Shown here one piece after another: positions 44,640 through 53,247 of a stretch of 53,458 nt of DNA. The notes below the pieces were generated by a model that saw only the letters and a list, made by a program, of their open reading frames with translations, did no database searches and was not told the DNA's origin. Position 1 is the first letter of the stretch, and each line of letters starts with the position of its first letter. The position numbers were made by a program, and so were the translations under genes. Location: positions 1 through 53,458 of the forward strand of contig CALUPA010000007.1 in NCBI GenBank assembly GCA_944322395.1, in the 5' to 3' direction. This stretch comes from an uncultured Phocaeicola sp. GTDB taxonomy: Bacteria; Bacteroidota; Bacteroidia; Bacteroidales; Bacteroidaceae.

Positions 44640-45590
44640 TTATTTCTTCACTGCAGATATTTCCAAAGTATATACATCACCATCAATATTTACATTGGGA
44701 TGATTATACTGTAAATCATTTGATTCGTTTATCTGTATCTTAGCTGACGGCATATCTTCCATTGATAAAACAAATCCACCATTTTCTGAAACTCCTATGT
44801 TATAAAGTATTTTTGATGAAAAGAATTCTATTCCATCACTAGTTTTTACATTTACATAAACATCCTTTTTGGTATATTTTTCAATGGATATTATCAAGCC
44901 ATCAAAAGTTTCTATCGTCATACCATCCTGCTTCAGCTTACCTGAACCTATATATTCACCTTCAATCTGTTTTCCATAATCCTTTAAGGAAATAACAGAC
45001 TTTAAAGCTGAAGATGCCTTTAAATTGTTTTCTGATGTAACATCATTGTTTTCCTCTATTTTATCTTGTTTACTTTCAACCTTTTTAATGTAACCATCAT
45101 CCACAAAATCGACAAACTTCAAACTTTGATTAGTTTTAAATTCAGTAGGATACTTAAAATTATACATTGTCTGGATACCTCCTGAATATGCAGAACATAT
45201 AGGCCAAATACTGCCCGCTGTAACTAAACCACCTATAGCCATCATTGGCGTAGATACAATTGCTCCACCTATAACCAAACTTGAAAGTCCTACGGTATAT
45301 AAAGTCCATCCCCAAACCATTGTCTTCTGACTATTTTCTAAATAATCAATAGCAAAAGGAACATAATCCTTTGAACCAGGAACTCGCGACATAAGAAAAG
45401 AATAATGTGTTCGTTTTGAGAATTTCACATCAACAGCCCCATTATCATTTATTGTTGCTATTTTTTTCATTTCCGGAGTATATATCTCCGTTTTTGGTGT
45501 CCCTATAATTTTAATTGTATCAGTAGTTTTACAAGAGAATTGTAATGCACAGAATGTTACAAGCACAATTAATCGAAAAATTACTTTCAT
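44640..45590 (-). CDS. Lipoprotein with a membrane-like glycine-rich middle
   Basis: A 316-residue protein with a lipobox (ALQFSC, Cys20). Residues about 95-135 form a hydrophobic Gly/Ala-rich double segment (GLSSLVIGGAIVSTPMMAIG), followed by a predicted soluble beta-rich domain with GEYIGSGKLKQDGMTIETFD. The 12-base gap after the preceding lipoprotein gene suggests a shared transcript. The middle segment is reminiscent of glycine-zipper proteins, but I cannot name a family. Confidence 0.7.
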   Translation of the reverse strand: MKVIFRLIVLVTFCALQFSCKTTDTIKIIGTPKTEIYTPEMKKIATINDNGAVDVKFSKRTHYSFLMSRVPGSKDYVPFAIDYLENSQKTMVWGWTLYTVGLSSLVIGGAIVSTPMMAIGGLVTAGSIWPICSAYSGGIQTMYNFKYPTEFKTNQSLKFVDFVDDGYIKKVESKQDKIEENNDVTSENNLKASSALKSVISLKDYGKQIEGEYIGSGKLKQDGMTIETFDGLIISIEKYTKKDVYVNVKTSDGIEFFSSKILYNIGVSENGGFVLSMEDMPSAKIQINESNDLQYNHPNVNIDGDVYTLEISAVKK

Positions 45591-45602
45591 ATTCTTCCTC
45601 CT

Positions 45603-46469
45603 TTATTGATAATCATATAATACACCTTGAGTCCTGAAATCATTACCCCAATCTACATTATTCACAAAATACAGCATCCACCATGGTTCGTATAAAGCAT
45701 CAGGTTTAGACGTATATACTTTGTTCAACGCATCATTTACCTTTCCTTTTTCTTCCACAGGTATTATAACCATTGAATCTGCATAAAAGTCTGTAACAAT
45801 TTTCTCATATGTAGCACCACCGTCCAACGAATATGAGATACACACACTGAAACGACTATATGATTCTTTCTCATTTAAATACGGTGCCTGTAATGTATTG
45901 GATTTCAATGCATCTTTACCTAACCCTATAACTTTAAATACTTTCGACATAGCACAATTACTATTAGGAGATAGCGATATTCTTGGCTGATCTGCAATAT
46001 AAGTAGTATTAGTCAATGCCTTACCTGAAGTTCCTGAACCTCCAACATTGATTCCACTTGCCAAATTACCGGCTATACCACCTATTCCAAATGCATTGGC
46101 AACAGAACCCAAATTAACACTTGCACCTTTACTTACAGATGATAAATCAGTAGTTGTGGTAGTTTTCACCGTAGGATCATAATAGGATGTCGAATTTCCG
46201 TCTGAATTCACGAAAAATGACATTGTCTGGTCAATTATCATAATTTCAGGAGTACGATTATAGACTATCGCAGTTAAACCTCCATCGGGAGAAATAGTAT
46301 AGGCAACAATTATTTTAGCCTTAGCAGGAATTTGAAAAGACTTTCCAGGCTGTGCATGCCTTGTTTTCACAGACTGGTATGCAACACTATGTGTTGTGAG
46401 TTTTACAGTGGAGCAGGAAGCCAAAAAAGACATCAAGCTACACACAACAAAAAATTTAATTGTGTTCAT
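45603..46469 (-). CDS. Lipoprotein of unknown function
   Basis: A 288-residue predicted lipoprotein (SFLASC lipobox, Cys19). Notable stretches: a beta-rich N-terminal part (KAKIIVAYTISPDGGLTAIV), a Gly/Ser/Ala-rich low-complexity centre near 110-150 (GGIAGNLASGINVGGSGTSG), and a C-terminal VYTSKPDALYEPWWMLYFVN. First gene of a two-gene unit. No recognised domain. The AT-rich 500-base region upstream is likely to contain the promoter. Confidence 0.68.
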   Translation of the reverse strand: MNTIKFFVVCSLMSFLASCSTVKLTTHSVAYQSVKTRHAQPGKSFQIPAKAKIIVAYTISPDGGLTAIVYNRTPEIMIIDQTMSFFVNSDGNSTSYYDPTVKTTTTTDLSSVSKGASVNLGSVANAFGIGGIAGNLASGINVGGSGTSGKALTNTTYIADQPRISLSPNSNCAMSKVFKVIGLGKDALKSNTLQAPYLNEKESYSRFSVCISYSLDGGATYEKIVTDFYADSMVIIPVEEKGKVNDALNKVYTSKPDALYEPWWMLYFVNNVDWGNDFRTQGVLYDYQ

Positions 46470-46933
46470 CCTTTTATTATTTTAGATTAAAATATAACTT
46501 AAAACAAATATTTATCAATTATTTCAACCTATAGTAATATTCAAAAACTACCACTTCACAGATGAGAATAGTCTTCAAATTTCATCTTTTAATAATCTAA
46601 ATTGATAATTATCCTTTAATATCATACCTACGCAAAAATAATTATTTTCCACTACAATTTTATTAAAAATCGTAAAAATATTAATCACCTAATAAAAAAT
46701 AATTAATATTTTGTCTATTTATACAATCACATCTTAATAATTATTATAATCGTAAATATACTCTTATAATAAAAGGTACTGATTATTTAGTAAAAAAACA
46801 TGAACATGTGAGTCTTCAAACTAAGAATATTTCTAGTATTGAAAATATGTTTCATTTTAATTGATTATAAGGTTATTTGAAAAAGAAATAAGGTTAAACA
46901 GAAAGTAATGACTATATCATCTAAAAACAAAAA
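46470..46933. other. Very AT-rich region without genes
   Basis: About 460 bases rich in A/T tracts between the unknown lipoprotein pair and the terminator of the C69 dipeptidase gene. I see no open reading frame of note, no exact TAnnTTTG box on the minus strand and no RNA-gene pattern. It probably contains the promoter of the lipoprotein pair. Confidence 0.4.
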
Positions 46934-46979
46934 ACCTGTTATTTTAATAAAAACAAATGTTTAAATTAAAATAACAGGT
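46934..46979 (-). terminator. Intrinsic terminator after the C69 dipeptidase gene
   Basis: Perfect 15-base arms at 46934-46948 and 46965-46979 with a 16-base loop, and A-tracts on the left that read as T on the minus strand. It lies 22 bases past the dipeptidase stop codon at 47002. Confidence 0.8.
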
Positions 46980-47001
46980 CGTATGATTGAATAAAAGACA
47001 A

Positions 47002-48648
47002 TTATTTCAATTCCAAAGATTTATATCTTTCACCTGTAGCCTTTACAACTTCCTTCAGGAATTCTTCAGGATATCCGGGACGTTCCAAGGGTGCACAATT
47101 TCCGGTTTCAGGAGCAACCATTTTACCATTCTTTACTTTCTTTCTTGCGCCGTCGTTATAACGTACGATAAGGAACTCGGCCAGTTTCTTCCAGCGATCT
47201 ATTGTAGTACGGGCAGTCATATCAGTATAGTTTGTAAGGAAATCTTTAGCTTTTGCAGGATCTTCCTGATACAATTTCAATGCAGCCGATTCTATTCCTG
47301 ACTGAGCTGATTCAAAAGTATCTTCAAGTTCTTTCTGCACGGCACGCATATCGTCTATCATCAAGCTGTAGCGAGGACGGATCATGTCTGCCACCCAGTT
47401 ATAAATCCAGAAAGCCGAATCCCATGAAAATGTGATGCAGTCGCCGTTTCCTTCAGCGTATGGAACAGGAATTCTGTCCGTACAGCAATAAACCGGAGTA
47501 AACACAGTCATGTTAGCATCATCAAGTCCGAACCACAATACACCACCTACAGGGTCTGGCAGATTGGCACGCATCTGAGCTACGAATGAGAATGCACTCT
47601 GCTGTGTAGAGATAGGACGTTCATTGAAGTATTCCACCCCATCAACCTTGAATGTAAGAGGAGAAAGACGGTAAGGAGTTTCGAAAGGACCTGCACCCAT
47701 ATCCTTAGTAATATCAAGCGGTGTACCTTCGTAATGGTCGCGCATAGCTCTCTGAACATCGCGTACAGAAAGCTTTGAATCAGCCTTTATATAAAGTGGC
47801 ATAGGTTCTTCGCTCTTTCCCAAAATGTATGGCAGATAAGCTTCACCGGTAGTCTTACTGAACATATTGTAAAAGCTCCATACGCGAGCCTCACAAAAAC
47901 GGAGACCACTGAAATCAAGAGGACAATACGCATCGGCAAAACTGAATTCAGAGTTCTTACCACTGAAATAACCTTTCTCGCGTGCAAATGAGATTACATC
48001 CGGAGAATAAAGACAATTATCCTTGTCATTAAGATTGAATTTATGAATACGACTTTGGTTGGCATGAGCTGCAATACAATCGTCAGGAATACGGACTGCT
48101 ACCCATACTGCACCTTTGATGCCTGGTCCCTTACCAATCATTTCCATAATCCATGCTTCATTAGGGTCGGCAATAGAAAAAGATTCACCGCTACTATAAT
48201 AACCATATTCCTTTACAAGATCTGTCATAACCTTAATGGCTTCCTTGGCAGTACGCGAACGCTGGAGGGCTACATAAATCAAACTTCCGTAGTCCATGAT
48301 ACCTGTAGTATCAACCAGTTCAGGACGACCGCCGAATGTAGTCTCACCGATAGTAACCTGATATTCGTTCATATTACCCACTACATTATATGTTTGTCTG
48401 GCTTCCTCAATCTGTCCAAGATACTTACCAGTATCCCAGTCGTGTATATCACGCATGGCACCTTCCGGATGTGTAGCAGCAGGATAGTGATACAGCCATC
48501 CGAACATTCCGTAAGAGTCGGCAGAATAAGAAACTATTACAGAACCATCGGCAGACGCCTTCTTGCCGACAATAAAGTTGGTACAAGCCCAACCGTTTAC
48601 TACAAAGGCTGCAAGCAATACTACAGCCATTAACACTCTGTTCATCAT
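47002..48648 (-). CDS. C69-family dipeptidase (PepD-like)
   Basis: A 548-residue secreted or lipid-anchored Ntn hydrolase. A signal peptide (MMNRVLMAVVLLAAFVVNGW) ends directly before ACTNFIVGKKASADGS, so Cys22 could serve as the N-terminal nucleophile after cleavage. Further C69 motifs: NEYQVTIGETTFGGRPEL, ESFSIADPNEAWIMEMIGKG, AHANQSRI. These enzymes cleave dipeptides, probably at the envelope. Last gene of the Tat/M23 operon, 24 bases after the M23 gene and followed by a strong terminator. Confidence 0.92.
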   Translation of the reverse strand: MMNRVLMAVVLLAAFVVNGWACTNFIVGKKASADGSVIVSYSADSYGMFGWLYHYPAATHPEGAMRDIHDWDTGKYLGQIEEARQTYNVVGNMNEYQVTIGETTFGGRPELVDTTGIMDYGSLIYVALQRSRTAKEAIKVMTDLVKEYGYYSSGESFSIADPNEAWIMEMIGKGPGIKGAVWVAVRIPDDCIAAHANQSRIHKFNLNDKDNCLYSPDVISFAREKGYFSGKNSEFSFADAYCPLDFSGLRFCEARVWSFYNMFSKTTGEAYLPYILGKSEEPMPLYIKADSKLSVRDVQRAMRDHYEGTPLDITKDMGAGPFETPYRLSPLTFKVDGVEYFNERPISTQQSAFSFVAQMRANLPDPVGGVLWFGLDDANMTVFTPVYCCTDRIPVPYAEGNGDCITFSWDSAFWIYNWVADMIRPRYSLMIDDMRAVQKELEDTFESAQSGIESAALKLYQEDPAKAKDFLTNYTDMTARTTIDRWKKLAEFLIVRYNDGARKKVKNGKMVAPETGNCAPLERPGYPEEFLKEVVKATGERYKSLELK

Positions 48649-48672
48649 AAGCGTTTGTTATTGAATTGTTAT

Positions 48673-50337
48673 TTAGAATTTTAATTGTTTACGAGTTTCG
48701 TTTCCACAGTTATCAGTCACCACGACCTCCAGTGTGTGAGGAGTTCCTCTCCTTACCTTTTCCTTGTCCTGGATGACAAGGATCCCTTTCTTCAGACCGA
48801 AAAGTACGAACTGTCCGTCGATATACACTTTATAAGATTTTATTCCGGTTGCCTTATCGGATACTTTAAAACGTATGTTCGAAGTAGAACGCCATTTTGC
48901 CTTATCAAGTGGAACTACAGAAGGAGGAACTGTATCAACTGCCACAGAGTATTTTCCAAAATTACGTACATTGGCTTTCATCCACCCATTGTCGTATTCA
49001 CCTCCTACGTAGTATGTCCTCCTGCCATCAATCTGCCTGATATAGTATTTGTCGGGAGATACTGTATTAAGTTTCCTTACCCCTATCGACAAAGGACAAT
49101 AACCGTGAAGCGGAGTATTTCCTGCATCAATATCATATTCAAGCGAAACGGCTGTTGTGTCTCCTGCTGTAATGCCTACACTTACTTCAGTATCATCGTA
49201 AAGCATTCCTTTGGGTATTATGAATTCCATGCCAGGACGCTGGATAATTGCCGTACGGGATGACAGTAACAGTTCCTCTCCCTTCATACGGTATTCCGGA
49301 ATATCCAGCTTTTTCCCTCTCACCGTAAAACGGTATTTACTTCTATTGCCGAAATTATCTTCCAGGACATAGACAAACTTATAATCCCTTTCACTGTCTA
49401 TATTCACAATACCTCTGTCCTCGGTTACATGATGCAGACGTAACTTGTTTCCTGGCGACTTGTATGAACGCATCATCAACCGACGTGAACGAACCAACTC
49501 GTCATAATCAGTAAAGGTATTTATCATTCTGTTTTCGTCTGGTAGAACCCTGTCTGTCTTACTGTTAAACACTTCTACAGAATCTACATACAGAGTAACG
49601 GAATGTACACCATAGAAATTGGATGTACCGTCCATATAATCCTTTGCACTTATAGCTGCATATATCTGTCCCCAGGCAGTAATCGGGGACTTTAAAGATG
49701 CTACGGGATAAATTTTTTTATTGATCGAACCTTCCACCACACCTTTACCCTTTACCGGATAAAGACCTATAAAGCTTGCCTTGGGAGACTTCGTATCCTT
49801 TATCTTACTTCTAAAATAAGGCATAGGATCAAGATATTCATCAGTACCTGTTTTTCTTACTTCAAGATGAAGGTGAGGACCGGCAGAAGAACCTTCATTA
49901 CCGCTCAATGCTATGATGTCGCCTTTCTTAAACTTGAAACGCCCCGGTTCCGGATAGAGATAGCAGACGAAAGTCTCGTTGGCGTACTGATATTCCCTCA
50001 CATATTTCTCTACTTCTGGGGCAAACGAAAGAACATGACCATAGACAGAAGTATGTCCGTCAGGGTGAGTGATATATATAGCCTGTCCGTATCCTCCATG
50101 CTGGACAGCAACACGCGACACATATCCATCGGCTATACATCTTACAGGATGTCCTACTGTCCCTTTTGTCTTGAAATCAAGACCGTTATGAAAATGGTTT
50201 GGTCTCAACTCGCCGAAATTAGCACTGAGTAATAATGGAAAATCCAATGGTGCACAATACTTTACAGTGTCGCCGGCATATGAAACCGAGACAACACAAC
50301 AAAGCATAGCAAAAAGAGTTTTTCTTAAATCAATCAT
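48673..50337 (-). CDS. M23-family metallopeptidase (LytM-like)
   Basis: About 554 residues from the ATG at 50337 (MIDLRKTLFAMLCCVVSVSY signal peptide); other ATGs at 50352 and 50343 lie deeper in tatC. The M23 zinc site is intact: HFHNGLDFKTKG (HxxxD) near 50 and GPHLHLEVRKTG (HxH) near 155, with GNEGSSAG before it. After the peptidase domain come beta-sandwich-like regions to the C-terminus. It would cut peptidoglycan cross-links or stem peptides, or be an adaptor. It overlaps the end of tatC by 8 bases. Confidence 0.92.
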   Translation of the reverse strand: MIDLRKTLFAMLCCVVSVSYAGDTVKYCAPLDFPLLLSANFGELRPNHFHNGLDFKTKGTVGHPVRCIADGYVSRVAVQHGGYGQAIYITHPDGHTSVYGHVLSFAPEVEKYVREYQYANETFVCYLYPEPGRFKFKKGDIIALSGNEGSSAGPHLHLEVRKTGTDEYLDPMPYFRSKIKDTKSPKASFIGLYPVKGKGVVEGSINKKIYPVASLKSPITAWGQIYAAISAKDYMDGTSNFYGVHSVTLYVDSVEVFNSKTDRVLPDENRMINTFTDYDELVRSRRLMMRSYKSPGNKLRLHHVTEDRGIVNIDSERDYKFVYVLEDNFGNRSKYRFTVRGKKLDIPEYRMKGEELLLSSRTAIIQRPGMEFIIPKGMLYDDTEVSVGITAGDTTAVSLEYDIDAGNTPLHGYCPLSIGVRKLNTVSPDKYYIRQIDGRRTYYVGGEYDNGWMKANVRNFGKYSVAVDTVPPSVVPLDKAKWRSTSNIRFKVSDKATGIKSYKVYIDGQFVLFGLKKGILVIQDKEKVRRGTPHTLEVVVTDNCGNETRKQLKF

Positions 50338-51130
50338 CGACATTCTTATCAACCTTTCTAACTATAAGAATACTTGCTTCGTAAAGTACAAATATAGGTA
50401 CTGAAACAAGCAACAATGTAAATATATCGGATGTAGGAGTAATTACAGCTGCAACTATAAGTGCCACTACATATGCATGCTTTCTGTATTTCTGCATGAA
50501 CGAAGAATGCAATACTCCTATCTTGGCAAGGAACCAACAAACCACAGGTATCTCGAAAACTATACCCATCAGCAGACTCAGAAGCATCAGTGTGTCGATA
50601 TAAGACGAAAGCATTATTGTGTTCTGAACATCAAGACTGACCTGATAGGATGCCAAAAAACGGAATGTAAGTGGGAATATAATAAAATAATTTACCAATA
50701 CACCTGTAATAAACAACAGATAACCACTTGTAACTACACGAACAGAGTATTTGCGTTCATTCTCGTATAACGCAGGCGAAATAAAATGAAACAGTTTATA
50801 TATGACATATGGCGATGCCACTATCAGACCTGCATATATAGACACCATGGCATGCATCATGAACTGACCAGCCAACTGGGTATTGATAAGTGTGGAACTG
50901 AATTCACCAGGACATAATCCCGGCATGCCGAGTAAATCGGACAAATGGCAAAGCAACCGATAAAAGATAAAATCGGATTCCTTAGGAGCCAGAACAACGG
51001 CAAAAAGCTGATCTTTAAAACAAAAGCCCAATATGGTGAATAGCGCCACTACCACCACTATACGAAAAAGAACCCCACGTAATTCATCCAAATGGTCCCA
51101 AAATGTCATTACTTTATCGTCCTGCTCCAC
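50330..51130 (-). CDS. tatC: TatC, twin-arginine translocase core subunit
   Basis: A 266-residue membrane protein with the six-helix TatC layout: MTFWDHLDELRGVLFRIVVV (conserved F-x-x-H-L-x-E-L-R), YKLFHFISPALYENERKYSV with the conserved P-x-L-x-x-x-E region and FEIPVVCWFLAKIGV. It receives twin-arginine precursors. Two bases separate it from the tatA gene. Confidence 0.95.
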   Translation of the reverse strand: MEQDDKVMTFWDHLDELRGVLFRIVVVVALFTILGFCFKDQLFAVVLAPKESDFIFYRLLCHLSDLLGMPGLCPGEFSSTLINTQLAGQFMMHAMVSIYAGLIVASPYVIYKLFHFISPALYENERKYSVRVVTSGYLLFITGVLVNYFIIFPLTFRFLASYQVSLDVQNTIMLSSYIDTLMLLSLLMGIVFEIPVVCWFLAKIGVLHSSFMQKYRKHAYVVALIVAAVITPTSDIFTLLLVSVPIFVLYEASILIVRKVDKNVDD

Positions 51131-51132
51131 TT

Positions 51133-51339
51133 TTACTGCGCTTTCTTATCATTGTTTTCCTTATCGGACATCTCTATATCGTCCTCTATACCTTTCACTC
51201 CGTCCTTAAAACTTTTTACTCCCTTACCTAATCCTTTCATTAATTCAGGAATCTTCTTACCACCAAATAAAAGCAAAATAATCAGCCCGATAAGAAGGAC
51301 TTCCTGCATACCAATTCCCAATAATAATAATGTTGTCAT
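51133..51339 (-). CDS. tatA: TatA/E-type translocase subunit
   Basis: A 68-residue protein with one N-terminal helix ([20 protein letters not shown]), the F-G-x-K-x-x-P-E-L hinge and an amphipathic helix ([19 protein letters not shown]), ending in a charged tail. A second ATG at residue 11 (MQEVLL) is the start usual for the family and may be the true one. Only one TatA/B-type gene is present, as expected of TatA-C systems. Confidence 0.92.
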   Translation of the reverse strand: MTTLLLLGIGMQEVLLIGLIILLLFGGKKIPELMKGLGKGVKSFKDGVKGIEDDIEMSDKENNDKKAQ

Positions 51340-51356
51340 AATAATATATTTATAAA

Positions 51357-51887
51357 TTAAACTTTAGATATCGATTTTAAAAGCCAATATCCACCAAAAA
51401 CCTGAAGAAGCATTCCAGGAACACCAATTCTAAAATCCTGAAGAGCCGCATCAAGACTGCCGCTGATAGCCCATTCTGCCATTCCGCCTACTATCTGATA
51501 AAACAGCACGATACCTATCAGGGAGTATATAGAAAGCTTTCCTGTACGGCCAGCCAAAAATCCTGCAGCCACCGCCAACAAGACAGACTTACATATTATA
51601 GCCGGAAGCAAAGCAGGTACAGGCATACCGAATAATAATGAATTTACAAGAGGGGAAAGTATTGCTACAAGCAAGCCAAGCCTCATCCCATATTTATAAG
51701 CTCCCACCAGAGTGAAAAAATAAATGGGCAACATCGTTGGACCACCAAGATGAACCAAATGACATAACTGAGGCAAAAGAATATTTCCCAAAATGAAAAG
51801 TACAGAAAACAGGTATGTCCTGCTCTGCCTGTAGGATAAAGAGACAAAGTTAAATGCTGTATTCATATCAAATCTGAATGTTTTCAT
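51357..51887 (-). CDS. Small membrane protein, ECF-transporter S-component-like
   Basis: About 176 residues from the ATG at 51887 ([20 protein letters not shown]); an ATG at 51917 would start inside the promoter box. Five to six hydrophobic segments ([56 protein letters not shown]). The compact helical bundle and [18 protein letters not shown] loop resemble substrate-binding S components of ECF vitamin transporters, but no ATPase or EcfT gene is near. First gene before tatA; co-transcription with the Tat genes likely. Assignment tentative. Confidence 0.62.
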   Translation of the reverse strand: MKTFRFDMNTAFNFVSLSYRQSRTYLFSVLFILGNILLPQLCHLVHLGGPTMLPIYFFTLVGAYKYGMRLGLLVAILSPLVNSLLFGMPVPALLPAIICKSVLLAVAAGFLAGRTGKLSIYSLIGIVLFYQIVGGMAEWAISGSLDAALQDFRIGVPGMLLQVFGGYWLLKSISKV

Positions 51888-51899
51888 TATTAATAGTTG

Positions 51900-51907
51900 C
51901 AAAGTTA
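51900..51907 (-). promoter_or_regulatory. -7 promoter box (TAACTTTG) for the membrane protein-Tat-M23-C69 operon
   Basis: Minus-strand TAACTTTG just 13 bases before the ATG at 51887; the transcript would have a leader of only a few bases or use the ATG at 51866. No clear TTTG at -33. This box is why the longer frame starting at 51917 was not chosen. Confidence 0.55.
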
Positions 51908-51978
51908 TTACTTTCACTCAATTATCTACCATATTATGAACGAAATAATTTCCCTGACAAAGGAAAAACTTATAAATA

Positions 51979-52010
51979 TTTGGAAAATATGCAATTTCAT
52001 CATACCTTTG
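51979..52010 (+). promoter_or_regulatory. Consensus Bacteroidota promoter upstream of lysO
   Basis: TTTG at 51979-51982 and TACCTTTG at 52003-52010 with a 20-base spacer, an exact match to TTTG-N19-21-TAnnTTTG. Transcription would start near 52017, about 20 bases before the 34-residue leader frame and 227 bases before the first lysO gene. Confidence 0.75.
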
Positions 52011-52036
52011 CATCGCGAAACAAAACAAACAGACCG

Positions 52037-52141
52037 ATGAACAAACTTCTGACATACATACAGCCACACACTCCGCTCCGGATATATCTTATATTCGGAC
52101 ATCGCAGCGCGTCAGTTCATTGGTTCAGCGGATTCCAATAA
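52037..52141 (+). CDS. Possible 34-residue leader peptide upstream of lysO
   Basis: A frame MNKLLTYIQPHTPLRIYLIF continuing to a C-terminal SVHWFSGFQ, ending at TAA 52139-52141. It starts about 20 bases after the predicted transcription start of a consensus promoter, the distance expected of a first gene, and leaves 100 bases before lysO. It has only one Lys, so a lysine attenuator is not evident. Could be a regulatory uORF or chance. Confidence 0.4.
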   Translation: MNKLLTYIQPHTPLRIYLIFGHRSASVHWFSGFQ

Positions 52142-52243
52142 GCATAACATATACTTTTTTTATTTTCTTTATTAATTCTGATAGGGATGTATTATATATA
52201 TCTCAAGGCAAACACATTCTCACGTTTAAAATAAAGTACAGTT

Positions 52244-52528
52244 ATGTTTACAATTATAGGAACTATGTTCTCAGGAATAATCCTGGGCTATATTTTCAGA
52301 AACATGGATTTTCTGAGAAAAACTGAAAAGACCATATCTTACACCATCATATTGCTTTTGTTCATCATGGGACTTTCGGTAGGTTCGAATGACAGAATAA
52401 TCGAAAATCTCGGAAGTTTCGGATGGCAGGCAGCAATAATAGCATTCTCGGCCACTTGCGGCAGTATAGTTGCTGCATGGCTGGTACTGACACTGTTTTT
52501 CAAGAAAGGAGAAAGCCATGAAGGGTAG
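52244..52528 (+). CDS. LysO N-terminal half (DUF340), split lysine exporter subunit
   Basis: A 94-residue membrane protein with about three helices: FTIIGTMFSGIILGYIFRNM, TIILLLFIMGLSVGSNDRII and AAIIAFSATCGSIVAAWLVL. It corresponds to the first part of E. coli LysO (YbjE), a lysine exporter of about 300 residues; 94 plus 208 residues in the two frames gives the same total. The stop TAG (52526-52528) lies 11 bases inside the next gene, so the halves are coupled. Two-gene LysO is usual in Bacteroidota, so this is a natural split, not a frameshift. Confidence 0.88.
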   Translation: MFTIIGTMFSGIILGYIFRNMDFLRKTEKTISYTIILLLFIMGLSVGSNDRIIENLGSFGWQAAIIAFSATCGSIVAAWLVLTLFFKKGESHEG

Positions 52529-53144
52529 CCTGATAGTTCTTCTGTTTTTTATGGCAGGGTGCATATTGGGAGTGCTGGACATCATTCCGCTCGATTTGCA
52601 GAAAAGTAATCTGTCAATGTATATACTCTATGCACTTATGCTACAGGTGGGACTGAGTATAGGGTCAAGTAAAGACCTGAAATCCATAATAAAAGATATA
52701 CGTCCCAAATATCTGCTCATACCGCTTGCCACGATTATCGGCACGTTGCTGTTTTCGGCATTTGCCAGTCTGCTTCTATCGCAATGGAGTATTTTCGACT
52801 GCATGGCCGTAGGGAGCGGATTTGCCTACTACTCACTGTCATCCATTCTTATTACACAGTTCAAGGAAGCATCATTGGGCATTCAGCTTGCTACTGAGTT
52901 GGGAACAATAGCCCTGCTGTCTAATATATTCCGTGAGATGATGGCTTTGCTGGGAACACCGCTGCTAGTGAAATATTTCGGAAAACTGGCACCTATTTCA
53001 GCCGCCGGAGTAAACTCTATGGATGTAGTACTACCTATTATAACAAGGTATTCCGGAAAAGACATGATTCCTGTGGCTATTTTCCATGGGATATTGATAG
53101 ACCTTACAGTACCGTTTTTCGTATCATTTTTTTGCCGGCTTTAG
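52518..53144 (+). CDS. LysO C-terminal half, split lysine exporter subunit
   Basis: A 208-residue membrane protein with about six helices: LIVLLFFMAGCILGVLDIIP, YALMLQVGLSIGSSKDLKSI, GSGFAYYSLSSILITQFKEA and MDVVLPIITRYSGKDMIPVA. The GSGFAYYSLSS and ELGTIALLSN blocks are the best-conserved parts of LysO. It would form the exporter together with the 94-residue half, protecting against lysine excess or toxic lysine analogues. The stop codon lies within the terminator stem. Confidence 0.92.
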   Translation: MKGSLIVLLFFMAGCILGVLDIIPLDLQKSNLSMYILYALMLQVGLSIGSSKDLKSIIKDIRPKYLLIPLATIIGTLLFSAFASLLLSQWSIFDCMAVGSGFAYYSLSSILITQFKEASLGIQLATELGTIALLSNIFREMMALLGTPLLVKYFGKLAPISAAGVNSMDVVLPIITRYSGKDMIPVAIFHGILIDLTVPFFVSFFCRL

Positions 53145-53164
53145 TCCTAAGCCGGCATTTTTTA
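53133..53164 (+). terminator. Intrinsic terminator of lysO overlapping its stop codon
   Basis: GC-rich stem TGCCGGCTT (53133-53141) and AAGCCGGCA (53149-53157), 7-base loop that includes the TAG stop, followed by a T-rich run. A textbook rho-independent terminator. Confidence 0.9.
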
Positions 53165-53198
53165 TACCTATTTCTACATAACAATCAAAAGGATTCAT

Positions 53199-53206
53199 TA
53201 AATTTG
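53199..53206 (+). promoter_or_regulatory. -7 promoter box (TAAATTTG) for phoH
   Basis: TAAATTTG matches TAnnTTTG, 42 bases before the phoH ATG at 53248. The -33 position has no exact TTTG. Confidence 0.55.
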
Positions 53207-53247
53207 CAGAAAAATATACAAAACTAAAGCATATTGAATTTGACTGA

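Noticed and set aside
46470-46986. AT-rich stretch as replication origin or small RNA gene
   Set aside because: No DnaA-box cluster, iterons or strong secondary structure except the terminator at 46934-46979; AT-richness alone is not evidence.
52244-53144. Split lysO as a frameshift pseudogene
   Set aside because: Both halves keep well-formed membrane segments, overlap by 11 bases in a way typical of coupled genes, and sum to the normal length; two-gene LysO is usual in this phylum.
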